In this document: positions 52,051 through 61,604 of the stretch, piece by piece | Layout: every line of letters starts with the position of its first letter | Numbering within the stretch: position 1 is the stretch's first letter | Origin: Variovorax sp. PBS-H4 | GTDB lineage: Bacteria > Pseudomonadota > Gammaproteobacteria > Burkholderiales > Burkholderiaceae_C | Length of the DNA stretch: 64,000 nucleotides | NCBI RefSeq assembly: GCF_901827205.1 | Contig: NZ_LR594675.1 | Coordinates: 310,001 to 374,000, forward strand | Direction: 5' to 3' | Program-made: the position numbers and the translations under genes | Notes under the pieces: generated by a model | What the model saw: the letters and a program-made list of their open reading frames with translations, nothing else | What the model was told of the DNA's origin: nothing | Databases searched by the model: none

Positions 52051-53042
52051 GCGGGGCCTCCCTTCGCCACGCCCGGGCCCGCAACGCCGGCGCGCGGCGC
52101 CTCCGGTGCAACCGTGCGCGCAACGCGGCTCTTGCGATCGGCGAACAGGCCGCGCGGCTTGAACATCATGAACCCCATGAGGATGGCGCCGTAGATGATC
52201 TCCTGCAGCGACAGCGCTTGGCGCAGCAGCTCGGAGATGATCCCGAAGGCGATCGCCCCTGCCACCGCACCGCGCACCGAGCCGATGCCGCCGACGACCA
52301 CCATGGTCAGGACCAGGATGGTCGTCTGAAAGCCCAGGCTTTCGGGATGAATGAAGGAGACGAAGAGCGTGTACATGCCGCCGGCGATGCCGGCAAAGGC
52401 CCCCGAGATCGCGAAGGCGGCCTGTTTCATGGCCCGCGCGTTGATGCCCATCGCGGTGGCGGCTACGTCGCTCTCCCGCACCGCCCGCAGCGCGGAGCCG
52501 AACTGCGAGCGGGAGAGCGCCACCGTGAGCCACAGCATGAGCGCCGTCAGCAGGATCACGAAGGGGTAGGCCTGGAGGTCGTTGGTCAGCTTGAGCCCGA
52601 ACAATTGCGCGGGTTGCAGCCGCATGCCGTTGGACCCGCCGGTGACGCCCTGCCAGTTGAGGAACACCCACTGCATGGCTTCGCCGAAGGCGAAGGTCGC
52701 CAGCGCAAGGTAGATGTCTCGCATGCGCAGCGCCAGGAAGCCGATCAGATAGCCCAGCACGGCCGAGAGCAGGCCACCTGCGGCGATCGAGACCACGAAG
52801 GGCGGATGCCAGGTCGCGTTGATCAGGCCCGCGGTATAGATGCCGATGCCGTAGAAGGCCGTGTGCGACAACGCGAACTGGCCGGCCTCGCCGATCACCA
52901 CGTGCATGCCGAGCGCCAGCACCACGAACACCATCAGCAGGTTCACGACATACAGGACGTAACCGGTAACCGCGAAGGGCAGCACGCAGAGGACGGCGAG
53001 CAGCACGAGCAGCGCTGCCTGGTTTAACGAGGGCTTTTTCAT
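52047..53042 (-). CDS. LivM-type ABC permease (second set)
   Basis: A 331-residue inner-membrane permease with about nine to ten segments. Family regions are GMHVVIGEAGQFALSHTAFY, GGSNGMRLQ and VLTMVVVGGIGSVRGAVAGA. The hydrophilic C-terminal tail after KPRGLFADRKSR is longer than usual. Unlike the first importer of this window, LivH and LivM are separate proteins here, with a 4-bp gene overlap. Confidence 0.93.
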   Translation of the reverse strand: MKKPSLNQAALLVLLAVLCVLPFAVTGYVLYVVNLLMVFVVLALGMHVVIGEAGQFALSHTAFYGIGIYTAGLINATWHPPFVVSIAAGGLLSAVLGYLIGFLALRMRDIYLALATFAFGEAMQWVFLNWQGVTGGSNGMRLQPAQLFGLKLTNDLQAYPFVILLTALMLWLTVALSRSQFGSALRAVRESDVAATAMGINARAMKQAAFAISGAFAGIAGGMYTLFVSFIHPESLGFQTTILVLTMVVVGGIGSVRGAVAGAIAFGIISELLRQALSLQEIIYGAILMGFMMFKPRGLFADRKSRVARTVAPEAPRAGVAGPGVAKGGPA

Positions 53043-53941
53043 ACCTTCTTCACCTGAACCTTGCCACCGAGCAGGCCCTGCGGGCGCACGACAAGCGTCA
53101 CAAGGATGGCCAGGAACGGCGCGACGACGATCGCATTGGTGGAAATGAACAGGCCCACCAGGTTCTCGACGATCCCGATCACGAGCCCGCCCAGCACGGC
53201 GCCCGGCAGGCTGGTGAAGCCTCCGACGATGGCCGCGGCGTAGGCCAGGATGGCAATGTGCGCGATGTCCGGGGTGACCAGCACCTTGGGCGTGATCAGC
53301 AGCGCCGCGATCGCGGAGATCAGGCCGGACATGGCCCACACCAGCATGCGGATGCGCGACAGCCGGATGCCGACGATCTGCGCCGCGCGAGGATTCATTC
53401 CGACGGCGCGCATCGCCTTGCCGATGCGGGTGTAGGTGAACATGAGGTAGATCAGCACCATGACGACGACCGCCACAACGAAGATGGCGACGTCGAGCCG
53501 GGTGAGCGCGGCATCGCCGATCAGGACCGCGTCGCTCGAAACGAGCGCGGGCAGCGAGCGTGGCGTGTCGCCCAGGCCGGTCTGCCGCACCAGACCCTTG
53601 AGCAGGTACGCCAGCCCCAGCGTGGCGATGACCAGTTGGACCCCGACGCCGCGCGCACCGGTCACGCGCTCCATCACGAAGCGCTGGAACATCGCTGCGC
53701 CGAGCGCGACGATGGCCAGGGTCAGCGGGATCACCACGCCATAGGGCAACCCGGCGAGCAAGAGCAGGCTCAGCGCCACGTAGCCGCCGATCATGAAGAT
53801 CTCGCCCTGTGCGAAGTTGGGCACGTCCGTCGTCTTGAACACCGCCACGATTGCGAGTGCCAGCAAGGCGTAGACGCTGCCCGTCACCAGGCCCGACAAC
53901 AGGCCCTGCTGCAAAAATAGCCAAGCGTCACTGAAAGTCAT
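53039..53941 (-). CDS. LivH-type ABC permease (second set)
   Basis: A 300-residue permease with SVYALLALAIVAVFKTTDVP and NFAQGEIFMIGGYVALSLLL near the N-terminus, and AAAIVGGFTSLPGAVLGGL in the second half. It lies between livK (36 bp) and livM (overlapping). Membrane topology is as expected for LivH. Confidence 0.93.
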   Translation of the reverse strand: MTFSDAWLFLQQGLLSGLVTGSVYALLALAIVAVFKTTDVPNFAQGEIFMIGGYVALSLLLLAGLPYGVVIPLTLAIVALGAAMFQRFVMERVTGARGVGVQLVIATLGLAYLLKGLVRQTGLGDTPRSLPALVSSDAVLIGDAALTRLDVAIFVVAVVVMVLIYLMFTYTRIGKAMRAVGMNPRAAQIVGIRLSRIRMLVWAMSGLISAIAALLITPKVLVTPDIAHIAILAYAAAIVGGFTSLPGAVLGGLVIGIVENLVGLFISTNAIVVAPFLAILVTLVVRPQGLLGGKVQVKKV

Positions 53942-53977
53942 GATCAGGAGCGGGCGTGCGCACCGGCTGGAGCTGGA

Positions 53978-55186
53978 TCACTTGGCCTGGTAGACCCAGG
54001 CGCTGCGGTAGGAGCCCGGCACCGGCGTCTTGTTCTCGCCGTCGAACTTCAGGTAGATGGCCGATTTCTGGGCGGCATGGTCCTCCGGCGTCAGCTCGAT
54101 CGGGCCGGCCATCACCTTCGAGTCGAACTTGGTCTTCGACATCGCGTCCAGGAATTTTTCGCGGGTCAGCTGCGGGCCGGCTGCCTTGAGCGCATTGACC
54201 ACCGCCATGGCCGACGGAATGCCGTAGGGCATGTAGGTCTGCGGATATCCGGGCTTCGAGGCCAGGTCGGGGTAGTACTCCTTGTACATGTCGTAGACCC
54301 ACTTCAGCTTGGAGCCGCCGGCGACATCGAGCATGACCTCCTGGAGATAGACGTTTTTGAAGGCGTCCTTGTTCCCGACGTTCTCCACCAGTTGCTTGAG
54401 ATCCGCCGTGCCGTTGACGGCGATCACGATGGGCTTCGTCCAGCCCAGCTCCTGCGCCTTCTTGACCAGCAGGCTCACCGGACGGGCGTAGGTCGTGATG
54501 ATCAGCACGTCGGGATTCGCCGCGCGGATCTTGAGCATCGGCGCGGTCACGTCCGTGATGTTCGGATTGATCGACTGCAGCTGCAGATCCACGCCGAGCT
54601 TCTTCGCCTGGAATTCCGCAGCCTCGAGGTTCCAGCCGCCGTAGGCGTCGTCGTGGTTGATGTAGCCGATCTTCTTCGCCTTCAGGTGTTCGGTCGCGAA
54701 CTGCACCATCGATCCGCCGACGGCGCGCTGGGAGATCGAGAAGGCGCCATAGATGTACTTCGACGGCGGGTACAGAGCCCCATCGCCGGACGCGTTGAGC
54801 ATCACCAGCGGGACCTGCACGCGCTCGACGTACTCGCGCGCGCCGACGACGGGGCCGGAGCAGGAGCCGCCGTTGAGGAGGAAGACCTTGTCCTGCTCGG
54901 TCAGCTTCTTGACCGCGGCGAGCAGGTCGTTGGCGTTGCAGCGGTCGTCTTCGACCACCAGTTCGATCTTGCGACCGTTCACGCCGCCTTCCTTGTTGAC
55001 CTTGTCGTAGTACATCTTCGCCGCATTGATGACGTCGAAGCCATAGGCCATCGAGTTGCCCGACAGCGGGCCGAACATGCCGATCTTGATCGTCTTGTCC
55101 GTGAGTCCCGGTTCGGTCTGTGCGCTGGCGCCGAGCGCGGCGATGGTGGCCGCGAAGGCCACGAGGAACGACTTGGTCATCTTCAT
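53978..55186 (-). CDS. LivK-type ABC substrate-binding protein (second set)
   Basis: A 402-residue periplasmic receptor with a signal peptide (residues 1-22, ending LGASAQ). TIKIGMFGPLSGNSMAYGFD, EGGVNGRKIELVVEDDRCN and LNGGSCSGPVVGAREYVERV are typical of the family. As first transport gene after the SDR at 55244 it likely binds the operon's carbon source. The ligand cannot be read from sequence. Confidence 0.92.
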   Translation of the reverse strand: MKMTKSFLVAFAATIAALGASAQTEPGLTDKTIKIGMFGPLSGNSMAYGFDVINAAKMYYDKVNKEGGVNGRKIELVVEDDRCNANDLLAAVKKLTEQDKVFLLNGGSCSGPVVGAREYVERVQVPLVMLNASGDGALYPPSKYIYGAFSISQRAVGGSMVQFATEHLKAKKIGYINHDDAYGGWNLEAAEFQAKKLGVDLQLQSINPNITDVTAPMLKIRAANPDVLIITTYARPVSLLVKKAQELGWTKPIVIAVNGTADLKQLVENVGNKDAFKNVYLQEVMLDVAGGSKLKWVYDMYKEYYPDLASKPGYPQTYMPYGIPSAMAVVNALKAAGPQLTREKFLDAMSKTKFDSKVMAGPIELTPEDHAAQKSAIYLKFDGENKTPVPGSYRSAWVYQAK

Positions 55187-55243
55187 GGTGTCTCCTACTG
55201 AATAAAGTTCGTGATTGAGAGAGAGGCTGGCGAAAGGATCGCC

Positions 55244-56092
55244 TCAGGCGTTGGAAGAGGAGGCGGCGTCTTCCTTCTGGAAGCCGGGGCGCGGGATGAG
55301 GCTCAGCCAAGCCTGCGTCAGGCCGCCATCGACCAGGATCTCCTGGCCGCTGATGTAGCTGGCGCGATCGCTCGCCAGGAACAGCACGGCGCCGGCGATG
55401 TCCTGCGGCGTGCTGATGCGGCCGGCCGGAACGATCTGCTCGCGGCGCTGGCGCACGGCGGGGTTCTCGTAAATTCCTTCGCTCATCGGGGTGCGGATCA
55501 TGGCGGGGCTCACCACGTTGCTGCGGATGCGGTGCTCGCCCAGCTCGACGGCGAGCAGCTGCGAGAGCATCTTCACCCCTGCCTTGCTCACGCTGTACGC
55601 GCCGCTATAGGGCTGCGGGATGCTCCCCGAGATGGAGGCGACATGCACCATGGCGCCTCCATCGTTCTCGATCATCTGGCGGCCGAACACCTGTGCGCAA
55701 AGCAGGTAGCCGGACAGGTTGACCGCCAGCAGCTGGTTCCACTTGTCGAGCGCGATGTCCATGACCGCGTCCGCATAGAGCGCCGCAGCGTTGTTGACCA
55801 GCAGCCCGGCGGGCCCCCACGCGGCACGGACCTTGTCCGCGGCGAGCTGCACGCTGTCGGCGCTGGTCACGTCGCACGCCACCGGCATGACGCGATCGGC
55901 GCTTGCGCCCAGGTCCGCCAGGACGCTGCCGAGGGTTTCCGTGTTGCGATCGAGCAAGGCAACGCGCGCGCCGGCCTGCAGGAGCTGTCGCGCGATCTCG
56001 GCGCCAATGCCGCCGCCGGCTCCCGTCACGACGCAGACTCCGCCGGTCAATCCGAGCCAGGTGGTGTCGACCTTTTCGATCGCACTTGCCAT
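55244..56092 (-). CDS. Short-chain dehydrogenase/reductase, first gene of the operon
   Basis: A 282-residue SDR with VTGAGGGIGAEIARQLLQAG (about 22-41), LLDRN (Asp for NAD), NNAA, Ser in HVASISGS and YSVSK. There is a short C-terminal extension rich in Ser/Ala. It is the promoter-proximal gene of the ten-gene minus-strand operon that reaches the GST at 46726. It is divergent from the GntR regulator. Confidence 0.9.
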   Translation of the reverse strand: MASAIEKVDTTWLGLTGGVCVVTGAGGGIGAEIARQLLQAGARVALLDRNTETLGSVLADLGASADRVMPVACDVTSADSVQLAADKVRAAWGPAGLLVNNAAALYADAVMDIALDKWNQLLAVNLSGYLLCAQVFGRQMIENDGGAMVHVASISGSIPQPYSGAYSVSKAGVKMLSQLLAVELGEHRIRSNVVSPAMIRTPMSEGIYENPAVRQRREQIVPAGRISTPQDIAGAVLFLASDRASYISGQEILVDGGLTQAWLSLIPRPGFQKEDAASSSNA

Positions 56093-56136
56093 GACGCTTA
56101 TCTCCTGACGTTCGAATGAAGTTGGTGAAGTTGGCG

Positions 56137-56233
56137 ATTATGTATACATGGAGGCAAAGGTCTGCCTGGGTTTACCCGTAATTCGCGCGCGATTAGACGG
56201 TCATGTATACAAGCGCGACTCGCTAGGTATACT
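56137..56233. promoter_or_regulatory. Three GTATAC-core operators between the SDR operon and gntR
   Basis: The 168-bp divergent gap contains ATGTATACAT (56140-56149), TGTATACA (56204-56211) and GGTATACT (56226-56233). GTATAC fits the GT-N2-AC core of FadR/FCD-type GntR sites. The first overlaps a -10-like CATAAT on the minus strand (56137-56142); the third overlaps a -10-like TATACT on the plus strand. The placement predicts control of the operon and autoregulation. Confidence 0.75.
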
Positions 56234-56260
56234 TGGTAGCGACCACGTACGAAGGACGCC

Positions 56261-56992
56261 ATGCAGACACTTGCCCAGAACGTCACCGACACGCTGCGCG
56301 ACTGGATCCTCCATGGCCAGGTTCGGCCCGGCGCACGGTTGGAGGAAGTTCCCCTGGCCGAGCAGCTTGGCGTCTCGCGCACGCCGGTGCGCGCCGCGCT
56401 CGGCACGCTCGCGACCGAAGGCCTGATCGATCACCAACCCAAGCGCGGCTATCTCGTTCGCGGCTTCGACGTGGACGAAATCGTGGCCGCCTACGAGGTC
56501 CGGTCGGTCCTCGAGGGCCTGGCCTGCCGGAATGCCGCGGTGCGCGGCGTGACGCAGGACCAGGCGCGCGGGCTCGAGGCAAGCCTCGAAGAGGGTGACC
56601 GGATCCTGGCGGCCGGCGTGCTGCGCCCCGAGGACCACGAGCCCTACCAGCAGATGAATGTCGCCATCCACGACACCTTGCTGACGGCCTCGGGCAACCC
56701 GTGGGTGACCCGCTTTGCGGAGCAGGCGCAGAACATTCCCTTCGCCTCGGACCGGATCGTGCTGTGGGATGACCACGGCATCATCCTGCGCTCCCACGGC
56801 GATCACCACCGGATCGTCGAGGCCGTCATTGCACGCGACAGCGTCCGGGCAGAGCAATTGATGCGCGAGCATGTCTACTACGCCGGCATCATTTTGCGAA
56901 GGAACTACGAAAAGCTGCTCGAGGCCGGGGATGCAGCGCCTGGTGCCAAGCCGCCCAGGCGGCTGCTGGCCGCGGCTGGGGCGTCACGCTAG
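56261..56992 (+). CDS. GntR-family (FCD) transcriptional regulator
   Basis: A 243-residue regulator. The winged helix-turn-helix is at about residues 5-70 (LEEVPLAEQLGVSRTPVRAA, LIDHQPKRGYLV). The all-helical FCD effector domain follows, with YEVRSVLEGLACRNAA and a metal-binding His-rich end HGDHHRIVEAVIARD. FCD proteins bind carboxylic acids or related intermediates. It is divergent from the SDR-Liv operon, which it probably represses. Confidence 0.92.
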   Translation: MQTLAQNVTDTLRDWILHGQVRPGARLEEVPLAEQLGVSRTPVRAALGTLATEGLIDHQPKRGYLVRGFDVDEIVAAYEVRSVLEGLACRNAAVRGVTQDQARGLEASLEEGDRILAAGVLRPEDHEPYQQMNVAIHDTLLTASGNPWVTRFAEQAQNIPFASDRIVLWDDHGIILRSHGDHHRIVEAVIARDSVRAEQLMREHVYYAGIILRRNYEKLLEAGDAAPGAKPPRRLLAAAGASR

Positions 56993-57045
56993 TTTCCGCT
57001 CGACGCTGGATCCATGGCTGTGAAGCGCATCCCTACACTCGGGCG

Positions 57046-58437
57046 ATGGCCAAGGAAAAAACACTTTTCGTCTGCTCCGAGTGCGGCGGCACCAGCCCCA
57101 AGTGGCTGGGCCGCTGCCCCAGCTGCGGCGCCTGGAACACGCTGATCGAGCAGGTGGCCGCCGCGGCGGCGGGCAGCGGCAACAACCGCTTCGGCGCACC
57201 CTACGCCTCGCTCGCCGGCTCGGCCGAGCTGGCCACGCTGTCCGAGATCGAGGCCACCGACACCGAGCGCACGCCCACCGGGCTGGACGAGCTCGACCGC
57301 GTGCTGGGCGGCGGCATCGTCGACGGCGGGGTCACGCTGATCGGGGGCGACCCTGGCATCGGCAAGTCCACGCTGCTGCTTCAGGCGGTCGATGCACTGC
57401 AGCGCGCGGGGCGCAACGCGCTCTATGTCACCGGCGAGGAGAGCGGCGCCCAGGTGGCGCTGCGCTCGCGGCGGCTCGGCCTTGAACAGTCGCAGGTGCA
57501 GGTGCTGGCCGAGATCCAGCTGGAGAAGATCCTCGCCACGCTGGACGCCACGCGGCCGGCGATCGCGGTAATCGATTCGATCCAGACCGTTTACTCCGAC
57601 CAGCTGACCTCGGCCCCCGGCTCGGTGGCGCAGGTGCGGGAATGCGCGGCCCACCTGACGCGCTTCGCCAAGGCCAGCGGCACGGCCGTGGTGCTGGTTG
57701 GCCATGTGACCAAGGAAGGCGCGCTGGCCGGCCCGCGCGTGCTCGAGCACATGGTCGACACGGTGCTGTACTTCGAGGGAGACACGCATTCGAGCTTCCG
57801 CCTGGTGCGCGCCATCAAGAACCGCTTCGGCGCCGTCAACGAGATCGGCGTGTTCGCGATGACCGAGCGAGGCCTCAAGGGTGTGGCCAATCCCAGTGCG
57901 ATCTTCCTGAGCCAGCATGCGGAGCCGGTGCCCGGCAGCGTCGTGCTGGTCACGCTAGAAGGTACGCGGCCGATGCTGGTGGAGATTCAGGCCTTGGTGG
58001 ACAACGGCGGCCCCAGCCCGCGGCGCCTGTCCGTGGGCTTGGACCGCGACCGCCTCGCGATGCTGCTGGCGGTGCTGCACCGCCATGCGGGCGTGGCCTG
58101 CATGGACCAGGACGTGTTTGTCAACGCGGTCGGCGGCGTGCGCATCAGCGAGCCCGCGGCCGACCTGGCGGTGATGCTGGCCATCACCTCCAGCCTGCGC
58201 GGCAAGCCGCTGCCCAAGGGCTTCATCGCGTTCGGCGAGGTGGGCTTGGCCGGCGAGGTGCGGCCAGCGCCGCGCGGGCAGGAGCGGCTGCGCGAAGCCG
58301 CAAAGCTGGGTTTCAGCGTGGCGGTGGTGCCCAAGGCCAACGCGCCGCGCAAGGGCGCCAAGGAGATCGAGGGGCTGACGATCCATCCTGTGGAGCGCAT
58401 CGAGCAAGCGATGGAGGTGGTGCGCGGGCTCGATTGA
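57046..58437 (+). CDS. radA: DNA repair protein RadA
   Basis: A 463-residue RadA/Sms ATPase. The N-terminal zinc finger is CSECGGTSPKWLGRCPSCGAW-like (Cys at about 8, 11, 25, 28). Walker A is GGDPGIGKSTLL (about 101), the RadA-specific KNRFG motif is in AIKNRFGAVNEIG, and the Lon-like C-terminal domain follows (GEVGLAGEVRP). RadA drives branch migration in recombination and transformation, like ComM at 20431. It marks the return to backbone genes. Confidence 0.96.
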   Translation: MAKEKTLFVCSECGGTSPKWLGRCPSCGAWNTLIEQVAAAAAGSGNNRFGAPYASLAGSAELATLSEIEATDTERTPTGLDELDRVLGGGIVDGGVTLIGGDPGIGKSTLLLQAVDALQRAGRNALYVTGEESGAQVALRSRRLGLEQSQVQVLAEIQLEKILATLDATRPAIAVIDSIQTVYSDQLTSAPGSVAQVRECAAHLTRFAKASGTAVVLVGHVTKEGALAGPRVLEHMVDTVLYFEGDTHSSFRLVRAIKNRFGAVNEIGVFAMTERGLKGVANPSAIFLSQHAEPVPGSVVLVTLEGTRPMLVEIQALVDNGGPSPRRLSVGLDRDRLAMLLAVLHRHAGVACMDQDVFVNAVGGVRISEPAADLAVMLAITSSLRGKPLPKGFIAFGEVGLAGEVRPAPRGQERLREAAKLGFSVAVVPKANAPRKGAKEIEGLTIHPVERIEQAMEVVRGLD

Positions 58438-58477
58438 GCCGGCGCCCACCGTCGCACAACAGAAAGGGAGCGGCACC

Positions 58478-59992
58478 ATGCAACTGCTCATCTCCGCCGG
58501 GCTCATCGCGGCCGTGGTCGTCTGGGGCCTGGTTTCGCCCAGCTCGCTGGACCAGGTCTTCAGCGCCGCGCTGGCAGGCATCACCCGCAACTTCGGGTGG
58601 TTCTATCTCTGGCTGGTGCTCGGCCTGGTGCTGCTGGCCTTCTTCCTGGCCTTCAGCCGCTATGGCGACCTCAAGCTTGGTGACGAGGACGAGGAACCCG
58701 AGTTCTCGCTGGCCTCCTGGTTCGCGATGCTGTTCGCCGCCGGCATGGGCATCGGCCTGGTGTTCTGGGGGGTGGCGGAGCCGATTTCGCACTATGCCGA
58801 TCCACCACCCGGCATCGCGCCGGGCACACCCGAGGCGGCCTCCGCCGCCATGCGCTACGCCTTCTTCCATTGGGGCCTGCACCCCTGGGCGATCTACGGC
58901 ATCGTGGGGCTGGCCATCGGCTTTTTCAGCTTCCGCCGCCAGTCGTTGCCGCTGGTGAGCTCGGTGACCGAGGCGCTGCCTTGGCAGGTGGCGAAGCGGC
59001 TGTCGCCGGCTTTCAATGTGCTGGCGGTGGTGGCCACCGCCTTCGGCGTCGCGGCATCGCCCGGCATGGGCGCCACGCAGATCAACAGCGGGCTCAACGC
59101 GGTATTCGGCCTGCCGGTGAGCCCGACCGCGCAGTCGCTCATCATCGTTGTCACTGCCGTGCTGTTCATCTCCTCGGCCGTGACGGGCGTGGGGCGTGGC
59201 GTCAAGTGGCTGTCGCTGGGCAATCTCTGCCTGGCCGCAGCGCTGGCGCTGGCGGTACTGGTGCTGGGGCCGACGGTCGCAATCGTCGAGACACTGACCA
59301 ACACGCTCGGCGTCTACATCGCGGAGTTCGTGCGCATGAGCTTGCGCATGTCGCCCTTCCGCACCAGCTCGTGGGTCGGCGACTGGACCATCTTCTATTG
59401 GGCATGGTGGCTGGCGTGGTCGCCCTTCGTCGGCCTGTTCATTGCGCGCGTGTCGCGGGGCCGGACCATCCGGCAGTTCCTGGCGGGGACGGTGTTCGCG
59501 CCCACGCTGTTGGGCTTCGTGTGGTTCTCGGTCTTCGGCGGGGCGGCGCTCAACTTCGAGATCTTCCAAAGCGTGCCGCTGGCGGAGGCGGTGAAGGCCA
59601 ACGCGTCGACCGCCATGTTCGTGATGCTCGATGCCATGCCCGGCGGTGGCGTGATGTCGGTGATAGCAACGGTGCTCGTCTTCGTCTTTTTCGTGACCTC
59701 GGGCGACTCGGCCACGCTGGTGCTGGGAACCATGAGCACCGGCGGCAACCCGAATCCTCCCGCGCGCGTCAAGATCATCTGGGGCGTGCTGGTGGCGGCC
59801 ATTGCGCTGAGCCTGCTGCTGGCTGGCGGGCTGACTGCGGTGCAGACGGCCACCATCGTCTTTGCGCTGCCTTTTTCGGTGGTGCTGCTGCTGATGGCGA
59901 TCTCGGTGACCATCGCCATCCGGGAGGATTGGAAGGCCGAGCAGCAGCGCGAGCGTGCCCTGCGCCGGAAGATGCGCGAACTCCTCAAATAG
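58478..59992 (+). CDS. BCCT-family transporter (betaine/choline/carnitine type)
   Basis: A 504-residue membrane protein with about 12 segments. Hallmarks are FAAGMGIGLVFWGVAEPISH (about 88-107) and SWVGDWTIFYWAWWLAWSPF (about 302-321), the tryptophan-rich signature, followed by RVSRGRTIRQF. Such carriers move betaine, choline or carnitine with Na+ or H+, often for osmotic protection. It follows radA by 40 bp. Confidence 0.93.
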   Translation: MQLLISAGLIAAVVVWGLVSPSSLDQVFSAALAGITRNFGWFYLWLVLGLVLLAFFLAFSRYGDLKLGDEDEEPEFSLASWFAMLFAAGMGIGLVFWGVAEPISHYADPPPGIAPGTPEAASAAMRYAFFHWGLHPWAIYGIVGLAIGFFSFRRQSLPLVSSVTEALPWQVAKRLSPAFNVLAVVATAFGVAASPGMGATQINSGLNAVFGLPVSPTAQSLIIVVTAVLFISSAVTGVGRGVKWLSLGNLCLAAALALAVLVLGPTVAIVETLTNTLGVYIAEFVRMSLRMSPFRTSSWVGDWTIFYWAWWLAWSPFVGLFIARVSRGRTIRQFLAGTVFAPTLLGFVWFSVFGGAALNFEIFQSVPLAEAVKANASTAMFVMLDAMPGGGVMSVIATVLVFVFFVTSGDSATLVLGTMSTGGNPNPPARVKIIWGVLVAAIALSLLLAGGLTAVQTATIVFALPFSVVLLLMAISVTIAIREDWKAEQQRERALRRKMRELLK

Positions 59993-60021
59993 CCGGCGCC
60001 ATCGGCGGCGACAATGCAAGC

Positions 60022-60501
60022 ATGAATTTCGGGAAAGTCTTCATGCCCCTCGCGGGGCTGCTGCTGCTCGGCGCCTCCTATCGCGCCTATGGGTGGCCAG
60101 GGGTCGCCTTTGCCGGCGGCGCGATCATCATGTTCCTGCTGATGCATTTCAACCGCACCATGCAGGTCTTGAAGCGCGCAGCCGACCGGCCCATCGGCAC
60201 GGTGGCCAGCGCCGTGATGCTCAACGCCAAGCTCAAGCCCAAGGTGACCCTGCTCCATGTCATTGCGATGACGCGCGCGCTGGGCGAGCAGCGCACGCCC
60301 AAGGATGCGCAGCCCGAGGTCTATCGCTGGACCGACAACGGTGGCTCCTGGGTCGACGCGACCTTCGTGAACGGCAAGCTGACGGAATGGACGCTCGTGC
60401 GGCCGCAGGCGCCGGCCGAGGACGACCAACAGCCGGCCGACCCGCGGAGCGCCGACGCCGTCAAGCCGGCGGCTGCGGACGCGCTGCGGCCGCCGATGTA
60501 G
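60022..60501 (+). CDS. Conserved small membrane protein of unknown function
   Basis: A 159-residue protein with two N-terminal membrane segments (about residues 5-20 and 25-42). A soluble domain then contains LLHVIAMTRALGEQRTPKD and a Trp-rich YRWTDNGGSWVDATFVNGKL. The tail is Pro/Ala-rich. I do not recognise a named family. It ends 6 bp from the convergent rdgC stop. Confidence 0.6.
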   Translation: MNFGKVFMPLAGLLLLGASYRAYGWPGVAFAGGAIIMFLLMHFNRTMQVLKRAADRPIGTVASAVMLNAKLKPKVTLLHVIAMTRALGEQRTPKDAQPEVYRWTDNGGSWVDATFVNGKLTEWTLVRPQAPAEDDQQPADPRSADAVKPAAADALRPPM

Positions 60502-60507
60502 TCGCAG

Positions 60508-61485
60508 CTAGAACGGCGCCGATTCGTCGGCCAGTTCTTCCGTGGACGCCGTCGCCTTCGGCGGCGCATCCACCGGCGCCGCGCCCAGCTGCATCTCCCC
60601 GCCCAGCGCCTCGATCAGCTCCGGCACCAATTGCCCGAGCTCGCCGGTCGCGATGGCGGCATCGGCGTCGAAGTTGTCTTCCTTGGCCGAGCCCGGCGCA
60701 TCGTCGAGCGTGCCTTCGATGAACACGATCTTGCGCAGTTGCATGCCCTCGGTCAGCTCGAAGGACACGCGGTCGTCCCAGGTCATGGCCAGGCGCGTGG
60801 GCCGCTTGCCGTCGGCGATGTGCTGTCGGACCTCGTCGATGTCCAGGGGGTGCTTGGCATAGCGCACCACCGCCTTCGATTCGTCGGTGGCCTTGAGCTC
60901 GCATTCGCGGTCAATGGTGAAGCCGGCCGGCGGCTCCTGCGTCGACAGCCAGTCCGACATGGCCACGGCCGGCTCCACTTGCGTGTTGATCTGTGCCACG
61001 GCGAAGCCTTCCAGCGCCTTGACCAGGCTGGTCACGACTTCGTCGGCGCGCGCTGCGTTGCTCGCATTCACGACCAGCCGGCGCGCGGCCGGATCGATCC
61101 AGACTGCAATGCGCACGTGGCGCGTGAAGGCCAGCGGCAGCAGCTCCTGCGTGATGTCTTCCTTGAGTTCCTTCTTCTCCTTCTTGCCGGGCTTGCGGCC
61201 GGTGGTCGCCTCGATCTGCGCGGCGCGCTCCTCGACCTTGCGCCGCACCACGGAGCCAGGCAGGGTCTTGCTCTCGATCATGTATTCGAGCAGCCACTGG
61301 CCGCCGACGGATTCGACCAGCGGCCCGTGCGCCTCGCCGCGCGGCTCGGTCCAGCCGGCGGCTTTTTCCTGCGACGGGCTGCAGGGCACGAAGCGGAAGG
61401 CGTCGAGGCGCTGCTCGGCGTCGGTGAGCGTTTGCGACCACGTGGATTCGATGCGATAGACGATGACGTTCTTGAAGACGGACAC
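60508..61485 (-). CDS. rdgC: Recombination-associated protein RdgC
   Basis: A 325-residue protein with the typical start VFKNVIVYRI and FRFVPCSPSQEKAAGWTEP, then KKEKKELKEDITQELLPLAF. RdgC forms a ring on DNA and limits RecA activity. The best start is a GTG at 61485, giving MSVFKN; no ATG gives the conserved start. It is divergent from ilvE. Confidence 0.93.
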   Translation of the reverse strand: MSVFKNVIVYRIESTWSQTLTDAEQRLDAFRFVPCSPSQEKAAGWTEPRGEAHGPLVESVGGQWLLEYMIESKTLPGSVVRRKVEERAAQIEATTGRKPGKKEKKELKEDITQELLPLAFTRHVRIAVWIDPAARRLVVNASNAARADEVVTSLVKALEGFAVAQINTQVEPAVAMSDWLSTQEPPAGFTIDRECELKATDESKAVVRYAKHPLDIDEVRQHIADGKRPTRLAMTWDDRVSFELTEGMQLRKIVFIEGTLDDAPGSAKEDNFDADAAIATGELGQLVPELIEALGGEMQLGAAPVDAPPKATASTEELADESAPF

Positions 61486-61604
61486 GAGAAGAGAACCCTT
61501 TTCCAGGCTGTTTGGCAAAGCCGAGCATTGTCGACGGGCGCAACACCTGCCGCGCCGTAAAATCGCAAGCTTTTGCGACATCCCGCCCCCAAAAGGACAA
61601 AGAA

